Assembly: GCA_000421065.1 (NCBI GenBank)
Contig: ATWD01000001.1
Location: forward strand, 4,394,001-4,458,000
Reading direction: 5' to 3'
Origin: Acidobacteriaceae bacterium TAA 166
GTDB taxonomy: Bacteria; Acidobacteriota; Terriglobia; Terriglobales; Acidobacteriaceae
DNA length: 64,000 nucleotides
In this document: piece by piece, positions 39,464 to 48,723 of the stretch
How the letters are laid out: each line of letters starts with the position of its first letter
Numbering within the stretch: the first letter of the stretch is position 1
The notes under the pieces: generated by a model
The model's database searches: none
What the model saw: the letters and a program-made list of their open reading frames with translations, nothing else
Told to the model about the DNA's origin: nothing
Program-made: the position numbers and the translations under genes

Positions 39464-42144
39464 AGGCCGCGAGAGGTAGCCCGCAGGAGGGATGGGGCGA
39501 TCGCCTGCGAAGGGCTGGGGGGCGCCTGAGAGCGTTCTTCCGCAAGCAGCCTATGGATCGCGAGCTCGAAGAGGAGATTGCGGCCCACATCGCCATGGCC
39601 ACTGACGAAAACATTCGCAACGGAATGCCTCCCGAGGAGGCCAGGAGAAGAGCGATGGTGAAGTTCGGTGGAGTCGAGCAGGCCAAGGAGCAGCAGCGGG
39701 AGTCGCGAGGGATCTTCTGGCTGGACACAGTTCTGCAGGATCTTCGTTACACCATACGCACGCTGGCGCGGGATCGTGGATTCGCCGTCATTGCCATCCT
39801 GATCCTCGCGCTCGGAATCGGGGCGAATGTGGTTGTCTTCAGCGTGGTGAACACAATTCTGCTGCGCCCGCTGCCGTTCTACAATCCGGATCGCCTGGTG
39901 TGGATCGCGCCGGCGGACGCGCAGGGACTCTCTGGCTCGACTTACTCGGCCGATGCCTTCGAGGATCTCCGGCTCATGAACCGGTCTTATGAGGATGTGA
40001 CCGGTTACTTTGCTTTCTCGACCGCCGACAACTACAAGCTGATGAACCATGGCGATCCCAAACCGGTGACGGGAATGCAGGTTGCTGGCAACTTCTTTCA
40101 TGTCTTGGGAGTGAGTCCGGAAATGGGAAGGCTCTTTACCGAAGAGGAAGCGAGTAAGGGCGGCGGCGCAGCGGTCCTGCTGGCGCATCCCTTCTGGGAG
40201 AGGCAGTTCGGCAGGGATCCTTCCATCGTGGGTCGTTCGATCACGCTGGACAACAAGCCGGTAACGGTAGTCGGGATTTTGCCGGAGAGCTTCGACTTTG
40301 GAGCGGCGTTTTCGCCGGGTACGAAGGTTGATATCTTCACGCCGGTGATGATGGATGACATCCGATACGAGGGAAACACACTTACATTGATCGGGCGGCT
40401 GAAGCCGGGGGGTACTCTCGCGGAGGCGCGTGCCGAGGCGACGGCTCTGTTCCCCCAGTTTTATTGGGGTAAGCGGTATCCGGAGTCCAAGGGAAATTAC
40501 AAGAACGCCAGGCCGGTGCCTCTAAAGGAATACATCAGCGGGAAGCTGCGGCGGTCGCTGGTGGTGTTGTGGTGCGCGGTGGGGCTGATCCTTCTGATTG
40601 TCTGCGTCAACCTCTCGAATCTTCTACTGGCGCGTGCGGCCGCGCGGAACAAGGAGTTTGCCTTGCGCAGCGCTCTAGGAGCTGGACGAGCGAGGCTGGT
40701 CCGGCAGTTACTGACCGAAAGCCTGGTGCTGGCGGCGTCCGGGGCTTTGCTAGGGCTGGGAGTCGCCTATGCTCTCCTGACCTATCTGGCTCATCAGGGA
40801 TCGATTGCACTTCCACTGCTAAGCCAGGTCCGTCTGGACGGCACGGCATTGTTATGGACAGTTGTAATCACGATGACCACAGCGGTCCTCTTCGGTCTTC
40901 TGCCGGGCGTGCGAGCCTCCCGGGCCAACGTGCAGGAAGCTCTCAAAGATGGAGGTCATGGTGCGACCGAGGGACGAAGGCATGAATCGATGCGAACGGC
41001 ATTGGTGGTCTCTGAAGTAGCGCTGGCGTGCGTTCTGCTGATCGGCGCTGGCCTTCTGCTGCGAAGCTTTCTAAAGGTTCTCGACGTGGACCTGGGATTT
41101 CAGCCATCCTCGGCTGCAACCATCAAATTGGACTACGACGATGGAGGCAGCATTGCTAAGCGAAATGCGGTCCTGGAGAATGTCTCCCGTCGCATCGGTG
41201 CGCTTCCGGGGGTTGAGGCCGCCGGGCTCTCGGACAACCTTCCGCTCGAACGCAATCGCGGTTGGGGAGCCCCGCGAATCAAGGGCAAGAGCTACAAGGA
41301 GGGTGAGCTTCCGGGTGCCTTCGTCTATATCGTCTCGCCCGGATACTTCCGGGCGATGGGGATGCCGCTGCGGGGCCGTGACTTTACCTGGGCGGACACC
41401 GATAAGAGTGAAGGAGCCGTGGTACTGAACGAGACTGCGGCTAAGGGACTCTGGCCGGGAGAGGATGCCGTTGGCAAGATGGTGGTCGTCAACGGTAAGG
41501 TCGACGTCCGTGTGATCGGAGTGATTGCAGACGTGAAAAATCTTGGCGTGGAGGAGCAGCCGGGCTGGCAGATGTATCTCCCGATGATGGGCGATTGGGG
41601 ACCGGATGGGGCTTATCTGGTGGTGAAGACGAGACTGCCGCCCGCACAGCTTTCTGCCAGCGTGCTCAAGACTCTGCGTGGGATCAACCCCAATCAGCCT
41701 GCCGTCGAATTCCGTCCTGTCCAGGGGATCGTGGATCATGCCACTTCACCCCGTAAGTTCTTTGTCACCCTGGTGGGGGCCTTTGCGGGGCTTGGATTAT
41801 TGCTGGCCTCGCTTGGCATCTACGGCGTGATCTCCTACTCGGTGACGAGACGGACGCAGGAGATCGGCATTCGCATGGCGCTGGGAGCATCTCCCGGTGA
41901 TGTCCAGATGGGAGTGATTCGAAAGACCCTGCAGATGGCAGCGTTGGGAATTGCCGCGGGAGCTATGTTGTCCATAGCGATGGCGCAAATGATCGCGGCG
42001 CTGCTCTTTGGAACAGCGCCGACGGACCCGCCGACTTTTGCGGGGATGCCGTTGCTTCTGGTCGCGGTGGCTCTGCTGGCGGGATACCTTCCCGCGCGGA
42101 GGGCATCGCGTATCAATCCCATGGTGGCGCTCCGAAACGAGTAA
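39460..42144 (+). CDS. ADOP-type MacB/FtsX permease
   Basis: 894 residues. An N-terminal cytosolic helical region (MDRELEEEIAAHIAMATDEN, GMPPEEARRRAMVKFGG) is followed by a MacB-like duplicated permease with eight helices and two large periplasmic domains; the end RIGMALGASPGDV, RRASRINPMVALRNE is typical of FtsX-like exporters. This is the acidobacterial duplicated orphan permease (ADOP) layout. No ATPase is encoded beside it. Confidence 0.9.
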   Translation: MKAARGSPQEGWGDRLRRAGGRLRAFFRKQPMDRELEEEIAAHIAMATDENIRNGMPPEEARRRAMVKFGGVEQAKEQQRESRGIFWLDTVLQDLRYTIRTLARDRGFAVIAILILALGIGANVVVFSVVNTILLRPLPFYNPDRLVWIAPADAQGLSGSTYSADAFEDLRLMNRSYEDVTGYFAFSTADNYKLMNHGDPKPVTGMQVAGNFFHVLGVSPEMGRLFTEEEASKGGGAAVLLAHPFWERQFGRDPSIVGRSITLDNKPVTVVGILPESFDFGAAFSPGTKVDIFTPVMMDDIRYEGNTLTLIGRLKPGGTLAEARAEATALFPQFYWGKRYPESKGNYKNARPVPLKEYISGKLRRSLVVLWCAVGLILLIVCVNLSNLLLARAAARNKEFALRSALGAGRARLVRQLLTESLVLAASGALLGLGVAYALLTYLAHQGSIALPLLSQVRLDGTALLWTVVITMTTAVLFGLLPGVRASRANVQEALKDGGHGATEGRRHESMRTALVVSEVALACVLLIGAGLLLRSFLKVLDVDLGFQPSSAATIKLDYDDGGSIAKRNAVLENVSRRIGALPGVEAAGLSDNLPLERNRGWGAPRIKGKSYKEGELPGAFVYIVSPGYFRAMGMPLRGRDFTWADTDKSEGAVVLNETAAKGLWPGEDAVGKMVVVNGKVDVRVIGVIADVKNLGVEEQPGWQMYLPMMGDWGPDGAYLVVKTRLPPAQLSASVLKTLRGINPNQPAVEFRPVQGIVDHATSPRKFFVTLVGAFAGLGLLLASLGIYGVISYSVTRRTQEIGIRMALGASPGDVQMGVIRKTLQMAALGIAAGAMLSIAMAQMIAALLFGTAPTDPPTFAGMPLLLVAVALLAGYLPARRASRINPMVALRNE

Positions 42145-42212
42145 TGCCTTAAACAGAAGAGTCTGGCAGCTCCCCATACGGTCGGCCAGACTCTCAGGGT
42201 TTTATAGAAATC

Positions 42213-42716
42213 CTAAGCTGCCGCCTGCATGTTGACGCCGTCGGAGATGGAGCTGAGGAGCTTGTCGGCAGCCTTCTCCTCGTTGAGGATCGACTCAAGA
42301 ACCTGCGCGTCGTTGGCCAGACCCAGAAGGTTGGCCCAGTTGCGGAGGGTACCGTAGACGGCGATCTCGTGATGCTCGACCTGTTGGCCGGCGGCGATCA
42401 GGGTAATGTCGCGGACGCTCTCGTCTTTTGCATCCTTGATGCTGTCCTCGGCCTCGGTGATGAGGCCACCAATTGCCTTGCAGGTTTCAGTATCGCTGTC
42501 GCCGGTGGCGTTGCGGATCAGCCCGTCCACCTTTTCGACGTGGCCTTCGGTCTGCTGCAGGTGATCGCTGAAGGCCTTTGCCAGCTGCGGATCGGTGGAC
42601 TTCTCTATCATCTTGGGAAGTGCGTCGGTGATCTTCTGCTCCATATCGAGAGCCTTCTGCAGGTTCGTGACATAGAGAGTGCGCAGATCTTCAATGTTTG
42701 CTGAGAACATTTTCAT
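42213..42716 (-). CDS. DUF892 (YciE/YciF) ferritin-like protein
   Basis: 167 residues of the DUF892 ferritin-like family: LRTLYVTNLQKALDMEQKIT, then HLQQTEGHVEKVD, AAGQQVEHHEIAVYGTL and LNEEKAADKLLSSI, a four-helix bundle with Glu/His metal ligands. Linked to general stress. AAGGAGC precedes ATG 42716; a long open frame upstream is not needed. Confidence 0.85.
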   Translation of the reverse strand: MKMFSANIEDLRTLYVTNLQKALDMEQKITDALPKMIEKSTDPQLAKAFSDHLQQTEGHVEKVDGLIRNATGDSDTETCKAIGGLITEAEDSIKDAKDESVRDITLIAAGQQVEHHEIAVYGTLRNWANLLGLANDAQVLESILNEEKAADKLLSSISDGVNMQAAA

Positions 42717-42910
42717 GGGGAAGCTCCTTTGATTTTGTTGCGCGCCCAATCCACCTGCTGGCGAGGTTGGTGCGCGAAGAGATCGGTTTTGCAGTGAGAC
42801 GGCAGCGTGCGCCGGAGTGCTCACGGGTCGTGCGCGTTCTGTGTGTTTGGATGCGAACCGAAGCCGCGAGTTGGCTGCCTGCGCGCGGTGGCTGGCGTCG
42901 ATACCGAAAT

Positions 42911-42957
42911 GATGGCCTGCCGGGCCGCCCCACGCGTAGTGGGCCCGCGCGGCAGCG
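42911..42957 (+). repeat. REP-like GC palindrome, copy 1
   Basis: GATGGCCTGCC, then CCCAC-N5-GTGGG and GGCCCGCGCGGCAGCGC. It lies in the 331-base gap before thiC. The same core is at 57946-58132 and 61758-61773. The rest of the gap holds only the thiC promoter region; I see no TPP riboswitch. Confidence 0.65.
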
Positions 42958-42993
42958 CACTTTCCTCCACTCACAGCATCTGGAAAACTGCTC

Positions 42994-42999
42994 TATACT
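42994..42999 (+). promoter_or_regulatory. Putative thiC -10 box
   Basis: TATACT, 48 bases before ATG 43048, without a clear -35. AGAGG serves as Shine-Dalgarno. Confidence 0.35.
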
Positions 43000-43047
43000 C
43001 GGGATACGTCAGGCTTCAGGCGCAGCGATTCGTAAAAGAGGTTCTCA

Positions 43048-44529
43048 ATGAGCACAAACGGCAATCATCATCCGGTGGGAGAGAGCACGAACGGCAATGG
43101 ATACAAGGTTCCGGCAGGCCGGTCGGAGTGGATCGTCAAGCGGAAGACCGAGGCCGAACGGACGGGCGACGGGAACATGTCGCAGATGCACTTCGCGCGC
43201 AAAGGTCTGATTACGGAAGAGATGGCCTTCGTTGCCCAGCGTGAGAAGATCTCCGCCGAAACGGTGCGCAGTGAAATCGCCAAGGGAACGATGATCATCC
43301 CCGCGAACATCAACCACGTTGAGCTCGAGCCGATGTGCATCGGGGTTGAGTCGTTGTGCAAGATCAATGCAAACATCGGCAACTCGGCTCTGGTCTCGAA
43401 CGTCGACGAGGAACTGCGCAAGCTGCACACGGCGGTTCACTTTGGAGCCGACACCGTGATGGACCTCTCGACCGGCGGCGATATCCCCATGATTCGCGAG
43501 GCTATTCTGCGCCACAGCCCGGTGCCGATCGGAACGGTGCCTCTGTATGAGGCATTGAGCCGCGTGAAGCGGGTGGAAGACCTGAACATCGATCTCTATC
43601 TCGAGGTGATCGAAGAGCAGGCTCAGCAGGGCGTCGATTACTTCACCATCCATGCCGGCGTACTGGTCCAGTACATTCCCATGGTATCCAAGCGCATCAC
43701 CGGCATCGTCAGCCGCGGCGGCGCCATCATGGCGCAGTGGATGACGCATCACCACAAGCAAAACTTCCTCTACGAAAACTTCGACCGCATTACGAAGATC
43801 ATGGCGAAGTACGACGTGAGCTATTCGCTCGGCGATGGTCTGCGCCCAGGAAGCGTAGCCGATGCCTCAGACGAGGCACAGTTTGCCGAGCTGAAGACGC
43901 TCGGCGAACTCACCCGCGAGGCATGGAAGAGCGATGTGCAGGTGATGATCGAAGGCCCCGGCCATGTGCCCATGGACAAGATCAAGGAGCAGGTGGACAA
44001 AGAGGTCGAACTCTGTGACGGTGCACCGTTCTACGTGCTCGGACCGTTAGTCACCGATATCGCTCCCGGCTACGACCACATCACCTCCGCGATTGGAGCC
44101 GCGATGATCGGGTGGCATGGTGCGGCCATGCTCTGCTACGTCACCCCGAAGGAGCATCTCGGCCTTCCGAACGAGAAGGACGTCAAGGACGGCATCATCG
44201 CCTACAAGATCGCGGCGCATGCGGCCGATATCGCTCGGCACCGTCCGGGGGCGCGTGACCGCGACGACGCGATCTCGCATGCTCGTTACACCTTCGATTG
44301 GGACAAGCAGTTTGCCCTCTCACTCGACCCGGAGACGGCGCGTGGCATGCATGACGAGACCTTGCCCGACGACTACTACAAGGAAGCAGCCTTCTGCAGC
44401 ATGTGCGGACCGAAGTTCTGCTCCATGAACTGGTCGAGCAAGGTCGACGAGTTCAACGAGCGCGAGCATGGTTTGAAGAAGCCGGACCTTACTCAGATCG
44501 TGACCGAACAGATGGCTTTGAGAAGCTAA
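43048..44529 (+). CDS. thiC: Phosphomethylpyrimidine synthase ThiC
   Basis: 493 residues. A radical-SAM enzyme that turns aminoimidazole ribotide into the thiamine pyrimidine. The unusual C-terminal cluster motif CSMCGPKFC is present, with HFGADTVMDLSTGG and EGPGHVPM in the barrel. The N-terminus is shorter than in E. coli ThiC, as in many bacteria. It stands alone and is followed by a terminator. Confidence 0.97.
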   Translation: MSTNGNHHPVGESTNGNGYKVPAGRSEWIVKRKTEAERTGDGNMSQMHFARKGLITEEMAFVAQREKISAETVRSEIAKGTMIIPANINHVELEPMCIGVESLCKINANIGNSALVSNVDEELRKLHTAVHFGADTVMDLSTGGDIPMIREAILRHSPVPIGTVPLYEALSRVKRVEDLNIDLYLEVIEEQAQQGVDYFTIHAGVLVQYIPMVSKRITGIVSRGGAIMAQWMTHHHKQNFLYENFDRITKIMAKYDVSYSLGDGLRPGSVADASDEAQFAELKTLGELTREAWKSDVQVMIEGPGHVPMDKIKEQVDKEVELCDGAPFYVLGPLVTDIAPGYDHITSAIGAAMIGWHGAAMLCYVTPKEHLGLPNEKDVKDGIIAYKIAAHAADIARHRPGARDRDDAISHARYTFDWDKQFALSLDPETARGMHDETLPDDYYKEAAFCSMCGPKFCSMNWSSKVDEFNEREHGLKKPDLTQIVTEQMALRS

Positions 44530-44550
44530 TCCTCTTATCGAAGAGAGGAG

Positions 44551-44586
44551 AAGGCCGCTCCTGAATGGAGCGGCCTTTCTCTTTTG
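44551..44586 (+). terminator. thiC terminator
   Basis: AAGGCCGCTCC, five-base loop, GGAGCGGCCTT, then TCTCTTTT. Confidence 0.8.
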
Positions 44587-44663
44587 CGGGAGGTTCAGCC
44601 GGGCCACTCTCTGGCAGGCGCGAGGCATCCGATCAGAACAGAAGGCAGAGAGGAGGCCGACCG

Positions 44664-45110
44664 ATGCCGGAGAAACAGACATTGGAACGCGCGAAAGAAG
44701 ATCTGCAGGAGGGCAAGTCTCCATCCACGGCGGCAGGAGAGTTTGTCCGCGAAGAGATCGAGCATGTGCGCGAGGGCAAGCATGGCGCACGCTCGCCCCA
44801 GCAGGCCATTGCCATTGGCCTGAGCAAGGCGCGAAGAGCGGGCGTACCGCTCGCTCCCCCAAAGAACGGATCGAAGGCGGTGCGTGACAGGACAGAGCGC
44901 GAGTACGAGGAAGGTCAGGAGCACCCCGGGCGCAAGCCCTCCGCGCGTCGTTCCCGCAGCCGGGAAGCAGCGCTCGAGCGGGAGCCTGAATCCACGACCT
45001 CACGCACCGCATTGTCGAAACAGAGCAAACGAGCCTCGGCAAAACGTTCCGCTGCATCCCGTTCTGCTTCGGCTCGCAAGGCGGCGAAGACACGCGCCAC
45101 GGCAAGGTGA
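44664..45110 (+). CDS. DUF6496-like basic protein
   Basis: 148 residues. The first 70 (EFVREEIEHVREGKHGARSP, QQAIAIGLSKARRAGV) match a small family of unknown function, DUF6496. The C-terminal half is Arg/Lys/Ser/Ala-rich and disordered, histone-like, and may bind DNA. GAGGAGG precedes ATG 44664. Such genes often sit near stress genes, as here. Confidence 0.7.
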   Translation: MPEKQTLERAKEDLQEGKSPSTAAGEFVREEIEHVREGKHGARSPQQAIAIGLSKARRAGVPLAPPKNGSKAVRDRTEREYEEGQEHPGRKPSARRSRSREAALEREPESTTSRTALSKQSKRASAKRSAASRSASARKAAKTRATAR

Positions 45111-45221
45111 GGTAGGCATTCAGCGTTTTGCACATGCAATTGCCGGGAGAGGACAACTAACCGCCACAGGCTCGACTCTCAAATTTGTAACGGAAGAGCA
45201 ATCTTCCAGAAGGAGAAGCCT

Positions 45222-45398
45222 ATGGCCAACCAGAGGATCAGGAGCAATCCTGATTGGGACGTCCGGGCAACCGGAGGAACCGAAGGATGGCAGCAAGGAA
45301 GCCAACCCAACCAGAGCGACATGGGAAAGGTAAGGGAGCCGAGGGCATCGCCTGACACTCATGACCCACACACGGTCACTCAGGGCGGGAGCCGGTAG
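45222..45398 (+). CDS. Short KGG-like stress protein
   Basis: 58 residues, hydrophilic, Gly/Gln/Asn-rich (TGGTEGWQQGSQPNQSD). AAGGAG precedes ATG 45222 by eight bases. It resembles the small disordered general-stress (KGG-type) proteins, without a strict repeat. Hairpins follow both at the stop and at 45438. Confidence 0.45.
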   Translation: MANQRIRSNPDWDVRATGGTEGWQQGSQPNQSDMGKVREPRASPDTHDPHTVTQGGSR

Positions 45399-45437
45399 TT
45401 TCGAGCCGGCTCTCCGGAAAATCGAAGACGAAGTAAG

Positions 45438-45474
45438 AAGGGGCGAGCATCTAGGGCTCGCCTCTTCCCTTTTA
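45438..45474. terminator. Terminator between convergent genes
   Basis: GGGGCGAGC, loop, GCTCGCCTC followed by TTCCCTTTT; serves the plus strand best and may also serve the minus-strand peptidase gene. Confidence 0.65.
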
Positions 45475-45475
45475 A

Positions 45476-47686
45476 TTACCTTGCCGCAGCTTCCAGGAGA
45501 GAAGCGGCCCGATTCAAGGCATCGGTGAGCTGAGTCAGCTGTGCTCGAGCGCGCTCCGCATCGGGAACGCCAATGGCCTCGTTGACTCCGGGAATGACGA
45601 CGGCAGCATACCCTGTGTACTCGCCAGGAGCATAGATGGTGTGTTTGTACCAGGGACGGTGGGGCAGGCCCTCCGGATTCAACAAAGCGCCTTCCACCTG
45701 GCGCAGGGAGTTGTTGAGAGCTGCTTCTGGTGCGGAAGAAGATCTCTGTCGAGCCTGGATTGTTCCACCCGCAGTTTCAAAACGATGAGCCGCGGCCAGC
45801 GCCGGTGCGAAATCGAGATTGAGCTTATTGGCTCCCGCGAGTTGTTGCGCTTCGTTGAGATAACTGACGATCTCTCTGCCGTAGAGCCGATAGTCGTAAG
45901 GCAGCACATCCGCGTCCGCCATGTGCAGAATTTCAAGCCCGAAGATCCGTGCCTGCTGCTGCTCATAGACGAAGGTCGGGTCCGCGAACTTGATAAACCA
46001 GTTGTAGTTGTCGAAGGCCGAGTGGTAGACCCCATAAGGTCCTTCGGAGCCGATATCTGTCGCCGGCACGCCAAGGTGCTGGATAAAAGGCGTGTAGTCC
46101 GAGCCCGAGCCGAGATCGCCTACGCGCACGTCCTCTTCCACCTGCGCGTTATAGCGCGACGGCCCTCCTGGAGTTCCGGCGCTGGTGGAGAGGCGGCGCT
46201 CCGCCTCATCCTGCTGATCGAGTTTCCATTGCTCGTAGACGGTTCCACCCTTGGGCGACGGAACCTGTTTTGCAACCTCACGGACAAATTGCTTGAGGGA
46301 GGGAACGGCCGCGGCCTTGAACTCAGGCCCCGAGACGCCGACGTCGGTGTTGAAGTAGGCGACGGCGTGGGCCAGCTGGCTGGCATGATCCTCAGCCCAC
46401 TCGGTCGAGCCGATCAGTCCCTCCTCCTCCGCATCCCATGAGGCGATCACGATGCGGCGCTTCGGTCTCCATCCCTGCTTGAGCAAGGCTCCCAGTCCAT
46501 GCACCGTCTCGAGCATGGCGGCTGTGCCGGAGTTGGGATCGACGGCGCCATAGACCCAGGCATCGCGATGGTTTCCAGAGACGACCCAGTCGTTCTTTTG
46601 CGCGGGGTCGGTCCCCTCGATGGTTCCGATGACGTCCCAGATTGTGCGCAGGGCCGTGTCCTGCTCGAGGCGCATGTGGACGGTGACGCGGCTGGTTCCC
46701 CCCAGGTGATAGGTGAAGGGAAGCGATCCCTGCCAGCTGCGCGGCGAGACAGGACCATCCAGGCACTTGAGGATCGGCGCCGCATCTTTGGCGGAGATGG
46801 GATTCGATGGAATCGAGGGCTGATTGCCCTTCAGCTCGGTAAGAGGGATGCGTTTGAAGTCCAGAAGCTCCGGGGTCGAGGCGATGCCCGGCGTCTGCGG
46901 ATCCCCGGGATAGATAGGAAGAAACTGTACCGAGCCGCGCTGAACGCCGGACTCCGGACGATAAGGTCCCTTTGGGTAGACATCGCCGCGGAAGTATCCA
47001 TCGTCGGCGGGGTCGGAGAAGATGAGCACACCCTTGGCTCCATACTGCTGGGCGAGGTAGACCTTCACGCCGCGGAAGTTGCCACCGTAGCGGACGAGAA
47101 CGATCTTGTCCTTCACGCTGATGCCGAGCTGCGCCAGCCGTTTGAAGTCCGCGAGACTGCCGTAGTTGGCATAGACGACCTCGCCGGTGACGTCGCCCGA
47201 GGGGGAGGAGCCGTTGAAGGCGGGCAGGATACGTGGATCGTCCTGGAAGGGATCGCCGCCGTCCTTTGCGGGATCGACGTGCTCGGGAGCAGGACCCGAC
47301 ATGAGCTTTTTACCGTTGGCCGCAAAGGCCTCGATGGTGATCTTGACCGGTTTATTCAGCAGCACCTTGTAGGGGACGATCTGGGTCTGAAGCCCGGCGG
47401 CCTTGAACCTGTCGGCGACGTAGAGCGCCGTGGCGTAGTCCTCGGGAGAGCTGGCCCAGTGAGGCGACGCCGTGAGCGTCTTTAGGTGTTCGCCGGCCAG
47501 CTTGGCGTCGGGGACGGCGAGAAAGGCCGTATCCCATCTAGCCTGCTGGCTGAAGTCGCGATAACCAAAGATCTGCGGAGTTTGGGCAGGGGAGGAGAGG
47601 GCGGCGAGAAGAAGTGGCCAGAGCAGGGAGCCGACAGCACGCAAAGGGGAACCTCTAGGAAACGGATAGAGGTTAGAGTAACGCAT
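45476..47686 (-). CDS. M28 glutamate carboxypeptidase II-like metallopeptidase
   Basis: 736 residues with a signal peptide, so periplasmic or secreted. The order matches PSMA/GCPII: a PA domain inserted in the peptidase (about 120-330), the zinc-peptidase core with GNHRDAWVYGAVDPNSG, WDAEEEGLIGS, NTDVGVSG and YHSAFDNY carrying the two-zinc ligands, and a C-terminal TFR-type dimerisation helix domain. AGGA precedes ATG 47686. Probably a scavenging peptidase. Confidence 0.92.
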   Translation of the reverse strand: MRYSNLYPFPRGSPLRAVGSLLWPLLLAALSSPAQTPQIFGYRDFSQQARWDTAFLAVPDAKLAGEHLKTLTASPHWASSPEDYATALYVADRFKAAGLQTQIVPYKVLLNKPVKITIEAFAANGKKLMSGPAPEHVDPAKDGGDPFQDDPRILPAFNGSSPSGDVTGEVVYANYGSLADFKRLAQLGISVKDKIVLVRYGGNFRGVKVYLAQQYGAKGVLIFSDPADDGYFRGDVYPKGPYRPESGVQRGSVQFLPIYPGDPQTPGIASTPELLDFKRIPLTELKGNQPSIPSNPISAKDAAPILKCLDGPVSPRSWQGSLPFTYHLGGTSRVTVHMRLEQDTALRTIWDVIGTIEGTDPAQKNDWVVSGNHRDAWVYGAVDPNSGTAAMLETVHGLGALLKQGWRPKRRIVIASWDAEEEGLIGSTEWAEDHASQLAHAVAYFNTDVGVSGPEFKAAAVPSLKQFVREVAKQVPSPKGGTVYEQWKLDQQDEAERRLSTSAGTPGGPSRYNAQVEEDVRVGDLGSGSDYTPFIQHLGVPATDIGSEGPYGVYHSAFDNYNWFIKFADPTFVYEQQQARIFGLEILHMADADVLPYDYRLYGREIVSYLNEAQQLAGANKLNLDFAPALAAAHRFETAGGTIQARQRSSSAPEAALNNSLRQVEGALLNPEGLPHRPWYKHTIYAPGEYTGYAAVVIPGVNEAIGVPDAERARAQLTQLTDALNRAASLLEAAAR

Positions 47687-47738
47687 TCCTGCGCGGCAGC
47701 ACCTTGGAATGGGCCACCGCGCAGGATCGGTGAGAGCC

Positions 47739-48143
47739 TTATACGGCTACGGGCTGACCGCAGAACTTGCAGCGGTGCGCGGCGACGGGAATGTCGGAGA
47801 GGCACTCCGGGCAGGCCTTGGTCGCGGGCGGTTCCGCGACCTGGGGATGGAACCTCTTCAGTAGATATTGCGTGGGAAGCACGAGGAAGAAGTAAACGAC
47901 CGCCGCGATCAGAAGGAAATTGACGACCGCGGTGAAGAAGGTGCCGTACTTAATCTCGCCGCCATTCACATGCGCGACCAGGTAATCGAAGTTTGGCTTG
48001 CCGATGACGGCGCCGAGCAGAGGATTGATGATGTTGGTGGTGAGGGCCGTGACGATGGCCGTGAACGCTGCACCGATGATGACGGCGACGGCAAGGTCCA
48101 TCACGTTGCCGCGTAAGACGAAGTCGCGAAAGCCTTTGAGCAT
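47739..48143 (-). CDS. mscL: Large-conductance mechanosensitive channel with zinc ribbon
   Basis: 134 residues. The N-terminal two-helix MscL core is clear (FRDFVLRGNVMDLAVAVIIG, then GTFFTAVVNFLLIAAVVYF). Where most MscL have only a short amphipathic tail, this one has C-x2-C-x10-C-x2-C (CPECLSDIP...CKFC), a zinc-ribbon-like end. Opens under membrane tension to save cells from hypo-osmotic shock. Confidence 0.92.
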   Translation of the reverse strand: MLKGFRDFVLRGNVMDLAVAVIIGAAFTAIVTALTTNIINPLLGAVIGKPNFDYLVAHVNGGEIKYGTFFTAVVNFLLIAAVVYFFLVLPTQYLLKRFHPQVAEPPATKACPECLSDIPVAAHRCKFCGQPVAV

Positions 48144-48216
48144 GAACGAATCTCCCCGGGAGATTGAAGTTACGTGCCTGATTCATCGCGAGTATACGAC
48201 AGGTGACGACGCAGAG

Positions 48217-48522
48217 TTATGCAGAATGCGTCATCCAGAGTGCATAAGGGTACAGCAGAAAGAAGAGGATGATGCTGATCGCCATCAGGTCCATGTAGAT
48301 CAGAAGAAGCACGCCGCCGTGGTAGAAGCTCCACCGCGTCTGCATGCAGCGGATATGGTCGATTGCGCCTGCGATTGCCCCGAGGACGGGAAGCATCAGA
48401 TAGGGATTCGCTCGATTGTGCGGAAAGTCGGACAGGAGAATCGCCACACCGAGACTGAGGAGAACCAGGAGCGATCCGCGAAGGAGCGAGCGGTTGCGCG
48501 GATTGAGAAGACGAAAGAGCAC
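48217..48522 (-). CDS. Small membrane protein, unknown
   Basis: 101 residues with three hydrophobic helices (GSLLVLLSLGVAILL, LMLPVLGAIAGAI, LMAISIILFFLLYPY). GTG 48522 start. No family recognised. The 201-base gap after it, before the next gene, holds only a GC-rich hairpin near 48663-48699. Confidence 0.5.
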   Translation of the reverse strand: MLFRLLNPRNRSLLRGSLLVLLSLGVAILLSDFPHNRANPYLMLPVLGAIAGAIDHIRCMQTRWSFYHGGVLLLIYMDLMAISIILFFLLYPYALWMTHSA

Positions 48523-48723
48523 CGTTGATCTCTTCTAGGTTAGAAGGTTTTCACACGATTAAGGAATCTCCGTACGGTATTCGGAAGACCGAGGCGCAAG
48601 CAGCCTGTGTAAATGCAACGCAGGGCAAGCCCTCGCCTCTCCGCGATATCATGTCTTGGTCCGCTGCCTCCCCGTCCTCGACGCGGAGGGGGCAGCCAGT
48701 ACAGAAGATGAGGAGCCGTAGGG

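Noticed and set aside
42900..43047. Possible TPP riboswitch before thiC
   Set aside because: No THI-box core (CTGAGA with its partner stems) is visible; only a REP-like hairpin and a -10 box.
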